Positions 39,501 through 48,037 of a stretch of DNA of 64,000 nucleotides are shown in pieces. The notes beneath the pieces are model-generated. The model had not been told where the DNA came from. It saw only the letters and a list, made by a program, of their open reading frames with translations, and made no database searches. Position 1 is the first letter of the stretch; every line of letters begins with the position of its first letter. This DNA comes from Maribacter forsetii DSM 18668. Lineage in GTDB: Bacteria; Bacteroidota; Bacteroidia; Flavobacteriales; Flavobacteriaceae. The DNA lies in NCBI RefSeq assembly GCF_000744105.1, contig NZ_JQLH01000001.1, positions 3,224,001-3,288,000 on the forward strand, written 5' to 3'. Position numbers and translations under genes: made by a program.

Positions 39501-42500
39501 TTCCGATTCGTTGATCCCGTCGGTGGAACTGTAAACAATATTATAACTGCCCACAACGTCCATAAAGGAACTCGAGTCTATGTCTACCGGTGATCCGTCA
39601 TCCGTCGTAGCACCAAGCTCGGTATAGCCCTCGCCAAGCTCTATCACCTGGGGGTTCGCTCCATTCAAAGTGATCACAGGCGCGGTCGTGTCCACAACTT
39701 CTACTATCCTGACTACATCCTCAGCCTCGTTAATCCCGTCGGTGGAATTGTATACGATATCATAACTGCCCACAACGTCCATAAAGGAACTCGAGTCTAT
39801 GTCTACCGGTGATCCGTCATCCGTCGTAGCCCCAAGCTCCGTATAGCCCTCGCCAAGCTCTATAACCTGGGGGTCCGGTCCGTTAAGCGTAATTATGGGG
39901 GGGGTAAAGTCTAATTTAACTTTAAGTATATTTGAAATATCGCAAGCACTAGGTCCACAATCTTCGCTATCAGGTATAACGGTCGAAACAACATAATAAA
40001 CTTGATCGTTTGAAAGACCTGTAAAGTTCACATCCAAATTCAAATTTCCTGTTCCATCCAATACGCCAGAAAACTGCTGTAAAGACTGAGTTTTATTCAT
40101 TTCAAAAATATCTATTGGCACATAAGAATCTAAATCTTCAATTGAAGTACCAAAAATCAATACTTTGATATTAGCATTAGTAGGGCCATTTACAGAAATT
40201 GTTTGCTCTGTAGAGTTAATAGAAAAGTTATCTGAATTGCTCTCTAAGCTAATGGTTGGAGCGTTACATTGTAATGTGCTAGGGCTAAAATAATTTTCTG
40301 AATTTACTTCACTATTACCAACTTGAAATAATTGTCTGGTAGAGGAACTATCATTAGAATACGTCACAGTTACAGTTGTACCAATTAATTCTAAACCACT
40401 AATAGCCCCGGCATTACCGGCAGAATTAAAACCTTCGATACTTCTAGGATCTACATCAACTGCAATATCAACAGTTTCACCTGCTTCAAAATCATTGAAA
40501 TTTAATGTCATTATATTATATCCGCCTGGTCCATTAGGACCTGAGAAGGGCTCTGTACAATCTATATCTGACCCAGTTCCATTATTACCTGGAATGGTTA
40601 AGCCGACATTAGAATCGCCACCTGTTTGAGAAACAATTGTTACACATTGAGCAGTTGCATCACCCGCTGTACCTATAGGGTCAAAAACAATGTTCGGAAA
40701 AACCGCTGTGCTCAAATCAATGCTTATCGAAGTAATAGTTACGTTCCCCGTAGAATTATTTGTGATAACAAGACCACCTCCATATGTACTTGAATTTCCA
40801 ATATTTCCGCCAGTATCAAAAGCAACTCTTGCACATGGAATTGACTCTGAAACTGTAAGACTAACAATTGAAATGACGTTATTAACATTTGTTCCCGAGG
40901 CAGTTATAGTAGCTGAATAATCACCTGGGGGCAATTCCTCAGTATTTATACTAAATCCATCGTTTGCCGTATTCACAACTAACCATGTTGGTGATGATAA
41001 AGTAGCGTCATCTAGTACAGAAATCAATAAATCTTCTGGCACTTGACTTCCATCTGTAGTAGTAAGATTAAAAGAACCAGCTGCCTGCTCATTCGAATTT
41101 AGAACAAATTCAAAATTATCATCACTAAATACCAAACTAGGCAACTCTAACACCTCAAAAGTAATAGGTATTGAAATATCGTTATATCCAGGAACATCTG
41201 ACGCAGTTAAAGTAGCACCATAAAATCCTGGAGCAAGCCCTGTACTGTTAAATAATATCTGATTAGTAACCCCTTGAACAACATTTAAATCTGTAGTTGA
41301 CCAAGTTGAAATATTTGATGTTTCATTATCTAAAATTAAAATATTAGCTCCTGTTGGCAAAATGGAACCATTGTTTGATTCTAAAAGATATTCCAAAGAA
41401 ACTGTTTCATCAACAAATAAAGTTGTAGATAAAGAATTTGGAATAATTTGCAGCTCAGGTTCATTTGCTACGATAACACTGCCGTTATTTGTGGCCGTTA
41501 AAACATTTGTCGAGTTGAAAGTAACAATCGTACTTGGAGCTCCAATAGGATCAACAAAAGAAATACTTGTCTCTCCGGAGTTTATTGCTGTAAAATTGAT
41601 TTTCAACAAATTAAAATTTCCGGAAGGGAAAGGTGGCAATAAATTCCCCGCTCCATAATCTATTGTCCCTTGTTCATTGTCAAATGAAGCTGGTACTAAT
41701 GGAACTGAAAGAATATCGGTAATTGGAGTTAAATTATTCACTTGTAAAATTGAAGTATCGAATGAAAGATGTGCCTCGGCTAAATCTATAAATTGTGCAC
41801 CCGTTTGAACCATAATTAATAATTCAAACTCATCTCCAATTTCCACATTGGTCAACATAGGGTTTACAGAAAGAAAAACCCCTTCCTCATAAACATTTAC
41901 AGTTCTTGTTTTTTGAACAGCAATATTGCCAGCGGCATCAGTTGCATCATAAGTGATAATATAGGTTGAAACTACCGAAGTATCTACAGTATCACCGCCA
42001 ATAATAACACTTACATTAGAATCTATATTATCAATGGCAGCTGCATTTAATTCTGTATAAACGTCTCCAATTGTTAAATTAACTATTGCTTCCCCATTTA
42101 AAGTTATGACTGGGGCAGTGTTGTCTGGCAAAGCTTCAACATTTATATTTCTAATTACTTGTATTGCTTGATTTCCAGCCGAATCTATGGCATCATAACT
42201 CACTATATAACTACCTGGACTATTTGTATCAACAGAATCTCCTCCTATTACAACAGTTAAACTGTTGTCAACATTGTCTGTCACCGTAGCCCCCAATTCT
42301 TGATATGTATCGCCAACATTAAGTTCTACGATCGCATCTCCAATCAAAACAATTAAAGGAGATTCTGTATCCGGAACTGCATTTACATTTACAGTTCTAA
42401 TAACCTGAACAGCAGCATTACCTGCAGAGTCTTCTGCATCATAAGTAATTATATATTGGTTTTCAACTGAAGTATCTACAGTATCACCACTTATGGTTGC

Positions 42501-45500
42501 TACTAAATCTAAATCTATATTATCAGACACATTTGCACCTAATTCTTGATATACATCACCCACCGTAAGATCAATTATACTATCTCCATTTAACACAATT
42601 ACAGGAGATTCTATGTCTGGAGCAGCATTCACATTAACCGTTCTAATAACCTGAACAGCAACATTACCTGCTGCATCTTCTGCATTATAGGTAATTATAT
42701 ATTGATTTTCGACTGAAGTATCTACAGTATCACCACCTATGCTTGCAACCAAATCTAAATCTATGTTATCAGATACAATAGCCCCTAGTTCGGTATAAAC
42801 ATCACCAACTTCTAGATTAATAATTTCGCTACCATTTAAAACAATTTCCGGAGATTCTGTGTCTGCCAATCCATTGACTACGACACTTGCTGTCACGATG
42901 GTTGTGACACCACAACTATCAGTCACAGAAGCTGTAATTAGATGTGTTCCCTCAACATTTAAAACAGCCGTAATACTTTCTCCAGAACCTAAATCCCCAC
43001 CATTGTCAGTTTCTATATCTGAACTCCAACTAACTATTAATGAATTATAATCATCTTCATTATCAGAAGCTGTGCTGCTAAAACTAATTGTATCACCCGA
43101 TACTACCTGCTGAGGTGCCGCAATTATATCTGTCAATAATGGTTGGGTATTAGAAATTGAATTGACAGTTACACTTTCTATAACTAAAGACGGTGTAGCA
43201 TCTTGAACTTGTGCTATATAAGTTTTAGATCCAATAACTCCAGACACCTCTAATGTGGAGCCTACGCCAACTTGTACATCATTTTCATCTTTCCAAATAA
43301 TTATGGAGCTCAAATCTCCCTGTTCATTATCCACAGCATTTGCCGTAAGAATAAAATCTTCTCCATCATTATCACAATCTAAAATATCTAAAGAAGGTTC
43401 TATCGTTAGTACAGGAGCTGCATTCGGCATATAATTAGAGGTTTCGATAATACAGAACCCACTTAGTTTGGCGTTGTCAACAATAGCATCCAAATCAATA
43501 TTTAAAATTCCATCAGAAACTGTAACTGCAAATGTTTTTGTAGCTGATGTCAATGGTCCATATTCAGAAAATAAATCAACATCTGACTCTACAGAACCCT
43601 CAACGTTTATATCAAAAACTCTATCTCCTACACCTAGAGAAGTACCTCCTCCAGCTACACCTATGTATAATTCAGCGAAATATAATTCGACCGTAAATGC
43701 TCCATTTCCAGTAGGTATTGCATAATTCAAAGGATCATTATAATTTTCGGAAAGAAAAAGAACCTCTTCGTCACTGCCGGAAACTATACCATTAAAAGTT
43801 GTATTTAGTTTATTATAAGCTGTAGCTTCCGATGTCAAATATTCATCTGAACTAAAAGTCTTTCCAAATGCATTGGAGGAAGGTTGATTACCTACATTAA
43901 CGCAAACAGGGAATATCATTTCTGTATTTACAATCCACTCAAAAGATGTTATTGTATTTTCTAACTGATCATCCGTTGCCGTAATAATAACATTATACGG
44001 ACTATCCTTTGCTGCACCCTCAATAATAGTTCCGCTTATTACGCCTGATACTGGATCAATTGACAAACCTAATGGTAATGTTCCGTTATCAGAGAGTGTA
44101 ATAATACCTCCATCCGGGTCTTCCGCTATAACCAACAAACCTAAAGGTGAATCACCTTCAAAATTAGTTTGAGTACTCAACTCAGTAACAAATAAAGGAG
44201 GAGTGGTACTAGATGGTTCTGTAATTTCAATTTCAAATTGTTCCGTTATAGGTGAACTGTTTCCATCGCTAATAATTGCATTAACAACATGAATACCTAT
44301 CGAACTTACATCTGGCGTACCTATAATTTGATTATTAGCAGCATCTAGACTTAGACCTGTGGGAAGAGTATTTAAGACAATACTTAAATTATCATTCTCC
44401 GAGTCACTTATATTCAAAGGCCAAACAATAGGCTGAAGTGCTTCAGCAGATAAATTCCCTATATCTGAAGTTGGCATTAAATTAGCAGCACTTAATTCTG
44501 TTATACAAAATCCTGATATTTTTCCATTATCCGTGGAAGCAGGTCCTACTTCTATTTCAATAGCCCCATCAATAACGTTTACATAGTAGGTTCTAATAAT
44601 AGCTGTTTGGTTTGTGTTCAACCCACCTTTAATAGGATCAACTAAATCATATTCATCTAGTATAACTTCCCCTTCGAGAAGAATGTCGAAAACTCTCCCT
44701 CCTGAAGATTGATGATATACTTCTGCTAAGTATAAATCTACTTGATAAGAACCATTAGTAACTGGAACAGAATATTTAAATGAAGGATTCGCGGTATTTT
44801 GACCCCCGTAAATTTCTTTTTGAAATAATAGTAATTCATCTGTCGTATTCGCACCTGAAATAACCCCATTATAGCCTGAATATTTTTTACCGTTGGTGCG
44901 ACTAAAACCCTCTCCCTCAGGAGCTAGATTGTTGGGGTCACCAATAAAAGTTCTTCCAAAAGCAGTTAATCCTTCTGAACCAGATGCTACACAAATTTGA
45001 AATGGACCTGCAATAACATTAATAGTCCTTGTCTCACTCGATGAATTTCCTGCCAAATCTGTAGCAGAATATATTATGGTGTAAACGCCCTCAGTATTGG
45101 AATCGACAATTCCACTAGTATTTACGGTTACCGAAGTATCAACGTTATCAGTAGCTGTGGCACCAGCATCAATATAGTCGTCACCTAAATTTATATTTAT
45201 TACAGCCTCACCGTTAAGGGTAATAATCGGAGCCTCAGTATCAGCAATTAAAGAATTAACTGTAAAATTAAGAATTGCCTTTGCTCCAGAGCAGTCAAAT
45301 TCGACATGATTAGCTTGTGCCGCCACAACTACAATAGTATTAGCTCCTTCTACAATACCGTTACCATTACCATCAAATGCTAAATCTCCGCTATTTTCAT
45401 CAAATGTAAATACAGTTTGATTTCCATATGGTGCAGTAGAAATTCTTTTACTAACATCAATATTATTTATATCTGATGGATTAATAAAAAAGTGAAAATG

Positions 45501-47546
45501 TTCATTTGGATTGGCTACAGTGCCAAATAACAAATCTAAAGCACTTACTTCAATATCTACAGATGCATTTGTCAAAACACTACCTTCTGACGGACTATTA
45601 AATGATACTTGAGGACAAGAAACTTCAATATTAATTTCATCAAAACTCGTTAAACCTTCAGAATCAGATACAAAAGCTTTTAAATTTTGAATACCTGGTT
45701 CTAGAAAAACTCCACTAACAGATTCACCTATATTCGGTGTGGGCAAAAAACCTGTATCAGTATCCGAAGACCAACTTATACTTGAAGAAATATCACCACC
45801 CTCACTTTCTGCTGATCCTGAAATACTAAATTCTACACCTCGTGAAACAGCAATACCATCCTCAGGAGTGATAATAGAAACCTCAGGACCTATATTTGAC
45901 AGACCAACAAACGATACGTTGAAAAAGTCTGTATTAGAATAATATTGTGGTCCTCCAGACCAATCTAAACGTAAGGTTTGTATGCCCTGAATTAGTTCTA
46001 CAGTTGCTGCATAATCACCAAAAGCCGCCCAGCTAGCTCCTTGAGGAACAATAACCGTAGCTGTTGGTTCGTTATTAATCATTAATGTACCTACTTGTGC
46101 AGTTCCATTTGATGAGTTGAAATTAAACTCATATAATCCAGTTGTTGGCACATCGATTGTGTATTCAACAAAATCTCCTGGGCCAGTAAAACCAACTACC
46201 GTTTTAGCACCAACTTCAACACCAACACCAACACCCCCTCCAAGGTTGCCTTGGTTGTCATATGATTCAGCCTCTATCAATACAATTTCAGTTGTTGATA
46301 ATACTTGAGGTACATCATTCACAGTAACCTCAAATGATTCAACTATAGTATTCAAATCTTCATCTGTAACCGTAATTGAAACTGTATAAACCGCACTACT
46401 GTCTCCATTTGACCCACCATCCCCAAAAGTGGGTAAAAAATTAAGGTCTGAAACATACGATCCAGCGGTATTTATAATTACTGTTTCAGTTATAAAATTA
46501 TTTGCATCAAAAGGATATGGATCTGTCTGTTGTCCATTATTATTGGATTGTAGCTCTTGAGGTTCATTTGAAATAGAAGAAATAGTAACAATTAAATTGT
46601 CATTATCAATATCACTTATTTCAATAATGTTATTTAAATCTAAATCATCTCCCTCAAATAAAATTTGGTCGGCAATTGGTGATATGGTAGGTATAGAATT
46701 ACCGATGGTTTCAATAACCGACACCTCTTTAGTAATTGTATCTGATAATCCTTTATCATCTTCAACAGTTAAACTAACTTGATAGGTACCAGAATTTAAA
46801 TATGTATGATTTACAATTTGACCAGTTACATTTGGAGAGCTATCTCCAAAATTCCATGTATATGAGAAAATTGTATTATTGCCATCCGTATCAGTAGAAC
46901 TACTGGCATCAAAATATACGTCTAAACTTTGAGCACCATTACCTACCACTAATGTGTAATTAGCTGTAGGAGGTTGGTTAGAAGTTCCAACATTTACAGT
47001 TGCTCCATATGTTTGATCAAGCAACTGACTACCTGCCGAAAATAAAACAGTATCTGCCACTCCATCAGGATCATAGAAATCTATATTAGCGTTTCCATCG
47101 GCAATTGCAATAAAACTAATGGTCAACAAATTAAAATCACCCGAAGGTGGGCTCGAAAAAGCAGCCAACAAATAACTAATAGTTCCTAAATTATTATTTG
47201 AAATTGGTGGTCCCTGAAAAGAAGAAATCAAAGTACTCTCTAATTCTATATTAGTTACTTGAAGAACAGAATTATTAAATGTCAAATAACCTTCAGCAAC
47301 ATCAATAGGAGAAGTTGCATTATTTACTTCTACAATCAAATCAAAATTATCTCCAACTGATACATTAGAAATAGATGGCGTAATCGATAATTCTGACTGA
47401 CCGCAGAGACTTAAAGAACTTATAAAAAAAGTAAAAAGTAACATCGAACTTCTATAGACAATCCAAGGTTCAAAATCTGTTTTTAATAAATTTTGAATAA
47501 TGGAATTTTCATATAAACCGTAGAATAATAGTAGCTGTTTCTTCAT
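36588..47546 (-). CDS. Giant surface scaffold: two cohesin-like domains, PKD, CBM6-like, malectins, Ig-like repeats, T9SS domain
   Basis: 3652 residues. A long signal sequence has its hydrophobic core at about 35-48 (MLLFTFFISSLSLCG). In order: cohesin-like 1 (about 52-190), PKD (195-275), CBM6-like (420-548), Ig-like DUF5011 repeat near 767-843, malectin 1 (846-1019), malectin 2 (1211-1369), four tandem DUF5011-like repeats (1562-1880), cohesin-like 2 (1888-2020), the DPxSIKG module (2239-2547), then GC-rich repeats (2549-3550) that mix further Ig-like repeats with three copies of a 183-residue module, and a T9SS type A sorting domain (about 3560-3652, FPNPAVSET, DVTGRLV, GVYFLKT). The cohesin calls rest on size, position and sequence flavour, not on a search. 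It lies downstream of the cytochrome protein gene (491-base gap) and upstream of the dockerin gene. A C8 tract at 39897-39904 could make it phase variable. Confidence 0.85.
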   Translation of the reverse strand: MKKQLLLFYGLYENSIIQNLLKTDFEPWIVYRSSMLLFTFFISSLSLCGQSELSITPSISNVSVGDNFDLIVEVNNATSPIDVAEGYLTFNNSVLQVTNIELESTLISSFQGPPISNNNLGTISYLLAAFSSPPSGDFNLLTISFIAIADGNANIDFYDPDGVADTVLFSAGSQLLDQTYGATVNVGTSNQPPTANYTLVVGNGAQSLDVYFDASSSTDTDGNNTIFSYTWNFGDSSPNVTGQIVNHTYLNSGTYQVSLTVEDDKGLSDTITKEVSVIETIGNSIPTISPIADQILFEGDDLDLNNIIEISDIDNDNLIVTISSISNEPQELQSNNNGQQTDPYPFDANNFITETVIINTAGSYVSDLNFLPTFGDGGSNGDSSAVYTVSITVTDEDLNTIVESFEVTVNDVPQVLSTTEIVLIEAESYDNQGNLGGGVGVGVEVGAKTVVGFTGPGDFVEYTIDVPTTGLYEFNFNSSNGTAQVGTLMINNEPTATVIVPQGASWAAFGDYAATVELIQGIQTLRLDWSGGPQYYSNTDFFNVSFVGLSNIGPEVSIITPEDGIAVSRGVEFSISGSAESEGGDISSSISWSSDTDTGFLPTPNIGESVSGVFLEPGIQNLKAFVSDSEGLTSFDEINIEVSCPQVSFNSPSEGSVLTNASVDIEVSALDLLFGTVANPNEHFHFFINPSDINNIDVSKRISTAPYGNQTVFTFDENSGDLAFDGNGNGIVEGANTIVVVAAQANHVEFDCSGAKAILNFTVNSLIADTEAPIITLNGEAVININLGDDYIDAGATATDNVDTSVTVNTSGIVDSNTEGVYTIIYSATDLAGNSSSETRTINVIAGPFQICVASGSEGLTAFGRTFIGDPNNLAPEGEGFSRTNGKKYSGYNGVISGANTTDELLLFQKEIYGGQNTANPSFKYSVPVTNGSYQVDLYLAEVYHQSSGGRVFDILLEGEVILDEYDLVDPIKGGLNTNQTAIIRTYYVNVIDGAIEIEVGPASTDNGKISGFCITELSAANLMPTSDIGNLSAEALQPIVWPLNISDSENDNLSIVLNTLPTGLSLDAANNQIIGTPDVSSIGIHVVNAIISDGNSSPITEQFEIEITEPSSTTPPLFVTELSTQTNFEGDSPLGLLVIAEDPDGGIITLSDNGTLPLGLSIDPVSGVISGTIIEGAAKDSPYNVIITATDDQLENTITSFEWIVNTEMIFPVCVNVGNQPSSNAFGKTFSSDEYLTSEATAYNKLNTTFNGIVSGSDEEVLFLSENYNDPLNYAIPTGNGAFTVELYFAELYIGVAGGGTSLGVGDRVFDINVEGSVESDVDLFSEYGPLTSATKTFAVTVSDGILNIDLDAIVDNAKLSGFCIIETSNYMPNAAPVLTIEPSLDILDCDNDGEDFILTANAVDNEQGDLSSIIIWKDENDVQVGVGSTLEVSGVIGSKTYIAQVQDATPSLVIESVTVNSISNTQPLLTDIIAAPQQVVSGDTISFSSTASDNEDDYNSLIVSWSSDIETDNGGDLGSGESITAVLNVEGTHLITASVTDSCGVTTIVTASVVVNGLADTESPEIVLNGSEIINLEVGDVYTELGAIVSDNIDLDLVASIGGDTVDTSVENQYIITYNAEDAAGNVAVQVIRTVNVNAAPDIESPVIVLNGDSIIDLTVGDVYQELGANVSDNIDLDLVATISGDTVDTSVENQYIITYDAEDSAGNAAVQVIRTVNVNAVPDTESPLIVLIGDAIVELNVGDTYQELGATVTDNVDNSLTVVIGGDSVDTNSPGSYIVSYDAIDSAGNQAIQVIRNINVEALPDNTAPVITLNGEAIVNLTIGDVYTELNAAAIDNIDSNVSVIIGGDTVDTSVVSTYIITYDATDAAGNIAVQKTRTVNVYEEGVFLSVNPMLTNVEIGDEFELLIMVQTGAQFIDLAEAHLSFDTSILQVNNLTPITDILSVPLVPASFDNEQGTIDYGAGNLLPPFPSGNFNLLKINFTAINSGETSISFVDPIGAPSTIVTFNSTNVLTATNNGSVIVANEPELQIIPNSLSTTLFVDETVSLEYLLESNNGSILPTGANILILDNETSNISTWSTTDLNVVQGVTNQILFNSTGLAPGFYGATLTASDVPGYNDISIPITFEVLELPSLVFSDDNFEFVLNSNEQAAGSFNLTTTDGSQVPEDLLISVLDDATLSSPTWLVVNTANDGFSINTEELPPGDYSATITASGTNVNNVISIVSLTVSESIPCARVAFDTGGNIGNSSTYGGGLVITNNSTGNVTITSISIDLSTAVFPNIVFDPIGTAGDATAQCVTIVSQTGGDSNVGLTIPGNNGTGSDIDCTEPFSGPNGPGGYNIMTLNFNDFEAGETVDIAVDVDPRSIEGFNSAGNAGAISGLELIGTTVTVTYSNDSSSTRQLFQVGNSEVNSENYFSPSTLQCNAPTISLESNSDNFSINSTEQTISVNGPTNANIKVLIFGTSIEDLDSYVPIDIFEMNKTQSLQQFSGVLDGTGNLNLDVNFTGLSNDQVYYVVSTVIPDSEDCGPSACDISNILKVKLDFTPPIITLNGPDPQVIELGEGYTELGATTDDGSPVDIDSSSFMDVVGSYDIVYNSTDGINEAEDVVRIVEVVDTTAPVITLNGANPQVIELGEGYTELGATTDDGSPVDIDSSSFMDVVGSYNIVYSSTDGINESEDVVRVVDVIDTTAPVITLNGANPQVIELGEGYTELGATTDDGSLVTIDSGSFMDAVGSYDIVYSSTDGINEAEDVVRRVEVVEVSGEFNTPDSDINLALLEDAVLGGTVNGGRGTMEAILYDPVADNYYTPTRFNEYGVTYKDNLGRPGADEGFRWQVDWSSTKRINYITFGGTYPNQPQPNSMWRISYERNGIWTVLEEGKGGWIDSGIYEWGGGDQYPIEADALRVQVYSDGNSDLVSIHLRGRGGISGSVDDSSTATKATLIQYLPGDHGPDTTAPVITLNGANPQVIELGEGYTELGATTDDGSPVDIDSSSFMDVVGSYNIVYSSTDGINESEDVVRVVDVIDTTAPIITLNGANPQVIELGDGYTELGASTDDGSLVTIDSGSFMDAVGSYDIVYSSTDGINEAEDVVRRVEVVEVSGEFNTPDSDINLALLEDAVLGGTVNGGRGTMEAILYDPVADNYYTPTRFNEYGVTYKDNLGRPGADEGFRWQVDWSSTKRINYITFGGTYPNQPQPNSMWRISYERNGIWTVLEEGKGGWIDSGIYEWGGGDQYPIEADALRVQVYSDGNSDLVSIHLRGRGGISQYVDDSSTAIKATLIQYLPGDHGPDTTAPVITLNGANPQVIELGEGYTELGATTDDGSPVDIDSSSFMDVVGSYNIVYSSTDGINEAEEVIRRVEVVDVSGEFNVPDSDINLALLEDAVLGGTVNGGRGTMQAILYDPVADNYYTPTRFNEYGVGRYDNLGRPGADDGFRWQVDWSSTKRINYITFGGTYPNQPQPNSMWRISYLRNGTWTVLEEGRGGWIDSGIYEWGGPDQYPIEADALRVQVYSDGNTDLVSIHLRGRGGISGYVDDSATATKATLIQYLPVSSSTSKSITTVESFNKMTVFPNPAVSETSLSFELPTTVEEIQVFDVTGRLVRTIKGGEIDERGEPVNVQELPVGVYFLKTQDVKGQQFQEQMVIKRQ
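36886..37434 (-). repeat. 183-aa surface module, copy A3 (most C-terminal in the scaffold protein)
   Basis: 549 bases in the scaffold gene. Starts near PDSDINLALLEDAVLGG and ends with LIQYLP; interior landmarks are RFNEYGV, RWQVDWSS, ITFGGTYPNQPQPNSM, WIDSGIYEWGG and HLRGRGGIS. The pattern resembles a discoidin-like (F5/8 C) beta-sandwich, but that is inference. It is the most diverged of the three in this gene at the downstream edge, where GC falls back to normal. Confidence 0.8.
37681..38229 (-). repeat. 183-aa surface module, copy A2
   Basis: Nearly identical at the DNA level to copy A1, lying 1014 bases from it. The near-identity extends to about 38340 into the following Ig-like repeat and then breaks into a patchwork, as expected after gene conversion. 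GC is about 60% here (compare about 35% in the neighbouring part of the gene). Confidence 0.85.
38695..39243 (-). repeat. 183-aa surface module, copy A1
   Basis: First copy in translation order in the scaffold gene. It ends with residues GDHGPDTTAPVITLNG leading into an Ig-like repeat. In one 60-base sample (38821-38880) 37 bases are G or C. DNA around it (38456-38770) matches 49108-49400 of the other gene almost base for base. Confidence 0.85.
39247..39900 (-). repeat. GC-rich tandem Ig-like (DUF5011-type) repeats of the scaffold protein
   Basis: Three successive repeats of about 75 residues, each beginning DTTAPVITLNG-A-N-P-Q and ending with a V-x-V-V-D/E segment, with only a few differences. 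They mark the 5' (N-terminal) edge of the GC-rich block; GC drops sharply beyond 39905. Further copies lie between the 183-aa modules (37441-37680 and 38233-38694). Confidence 0.75.
39897..39904 (-). repeat. C8 homopolymer tract in the scaffold gene
   Basis: Eight C on the coding strand, read as Thr-Pro-Pro at residues about 2548-2550, exactly where the GC-rich block begins. Loss of one C gives a stop codon immediately; gain of one gives a stop within about five codons. Confidence 0.8.
41909..42863 (-). repeat. Four tandem AT-rich DUF5011-like Ig repeats
   Basis: Four 80-residue copies, each with [DN]xEAP/SP-I-V-L-N-G, GDVYxELGA and DxAGNxAVQ landmarks. They are ordinary-GC relatives of the GC-rich Ig repeats downstream and probably show the ancestral state of the array. 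Confidence 0.75.
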
Positions 47547-48037
47547 AAGACAGGTGAAATTGGTAGATTAAAATGATGGTGAGATATATTCAAAGTAGAC
47601 GATTTCGCAAACGAACACCTTAATAATTGTGTTATTACGAAATATTTATAGATAAAAAAACAGGTATGAATATTCGTTAAACTATAATATAGCTTAAGAA
47701 TACTGATCAGGTAATTTTTGGTCATTTAAAATAGGTTTGGTTAAAGAATAACCAAAGCACTACAAGGTTAATTTATTATCGTAAGTGGGGTACGAAATAA
47801 ATACCTTTTCTGAAGGGGGAAATTTTAGCTCAAAAAACTAAAATCACAAAAAATATATCTATGACAAGAATATGTAATTAACTTAAATTTTGTATCATTT
47901 CATTCTTTTTTAACGATTAAAGTATATTTTTTTCGTTAAACGGATCATTTATAACATTACATGTTATTAAAGTTCTCCTTTTGTTATTTGTAATGAAAGA
48001 TTTCTATTTGTTGTTGATTATTAATAATAATAATTTT
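47547..48037. other. 491-base spacer with two inverted repeats
   Basis: This is the longest gene-free stretch in the window. TTTGGTTA/TAACCAAA (47736-47756, loop 5) is a perfect 8-bp inverted repeat in the middle, a possible operator or regulatory hairpin. ATAACAT/ATGTTAT (47951-47967, loop 3) lies just after the stop of the upstream gene and may be its weak terminator. No exact TAnnTTTG box is found on the minus strand, so the promoter of the scaffold gene is not identified. Nothing else is recognised. Confidence 0.4.

Noticed and set aside
37761..39593. Long plus-strand ORFs (272 and 302 aa) opposite the scaffold gene, and similar ones at 48410-49009 and 49334-49792
   Set aside because: They lie on the antisense strand of the GC-rich repeats, where stop codons are rare by composition. 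They repeat among themselves exactly as the sense repeats do and show no family motif.
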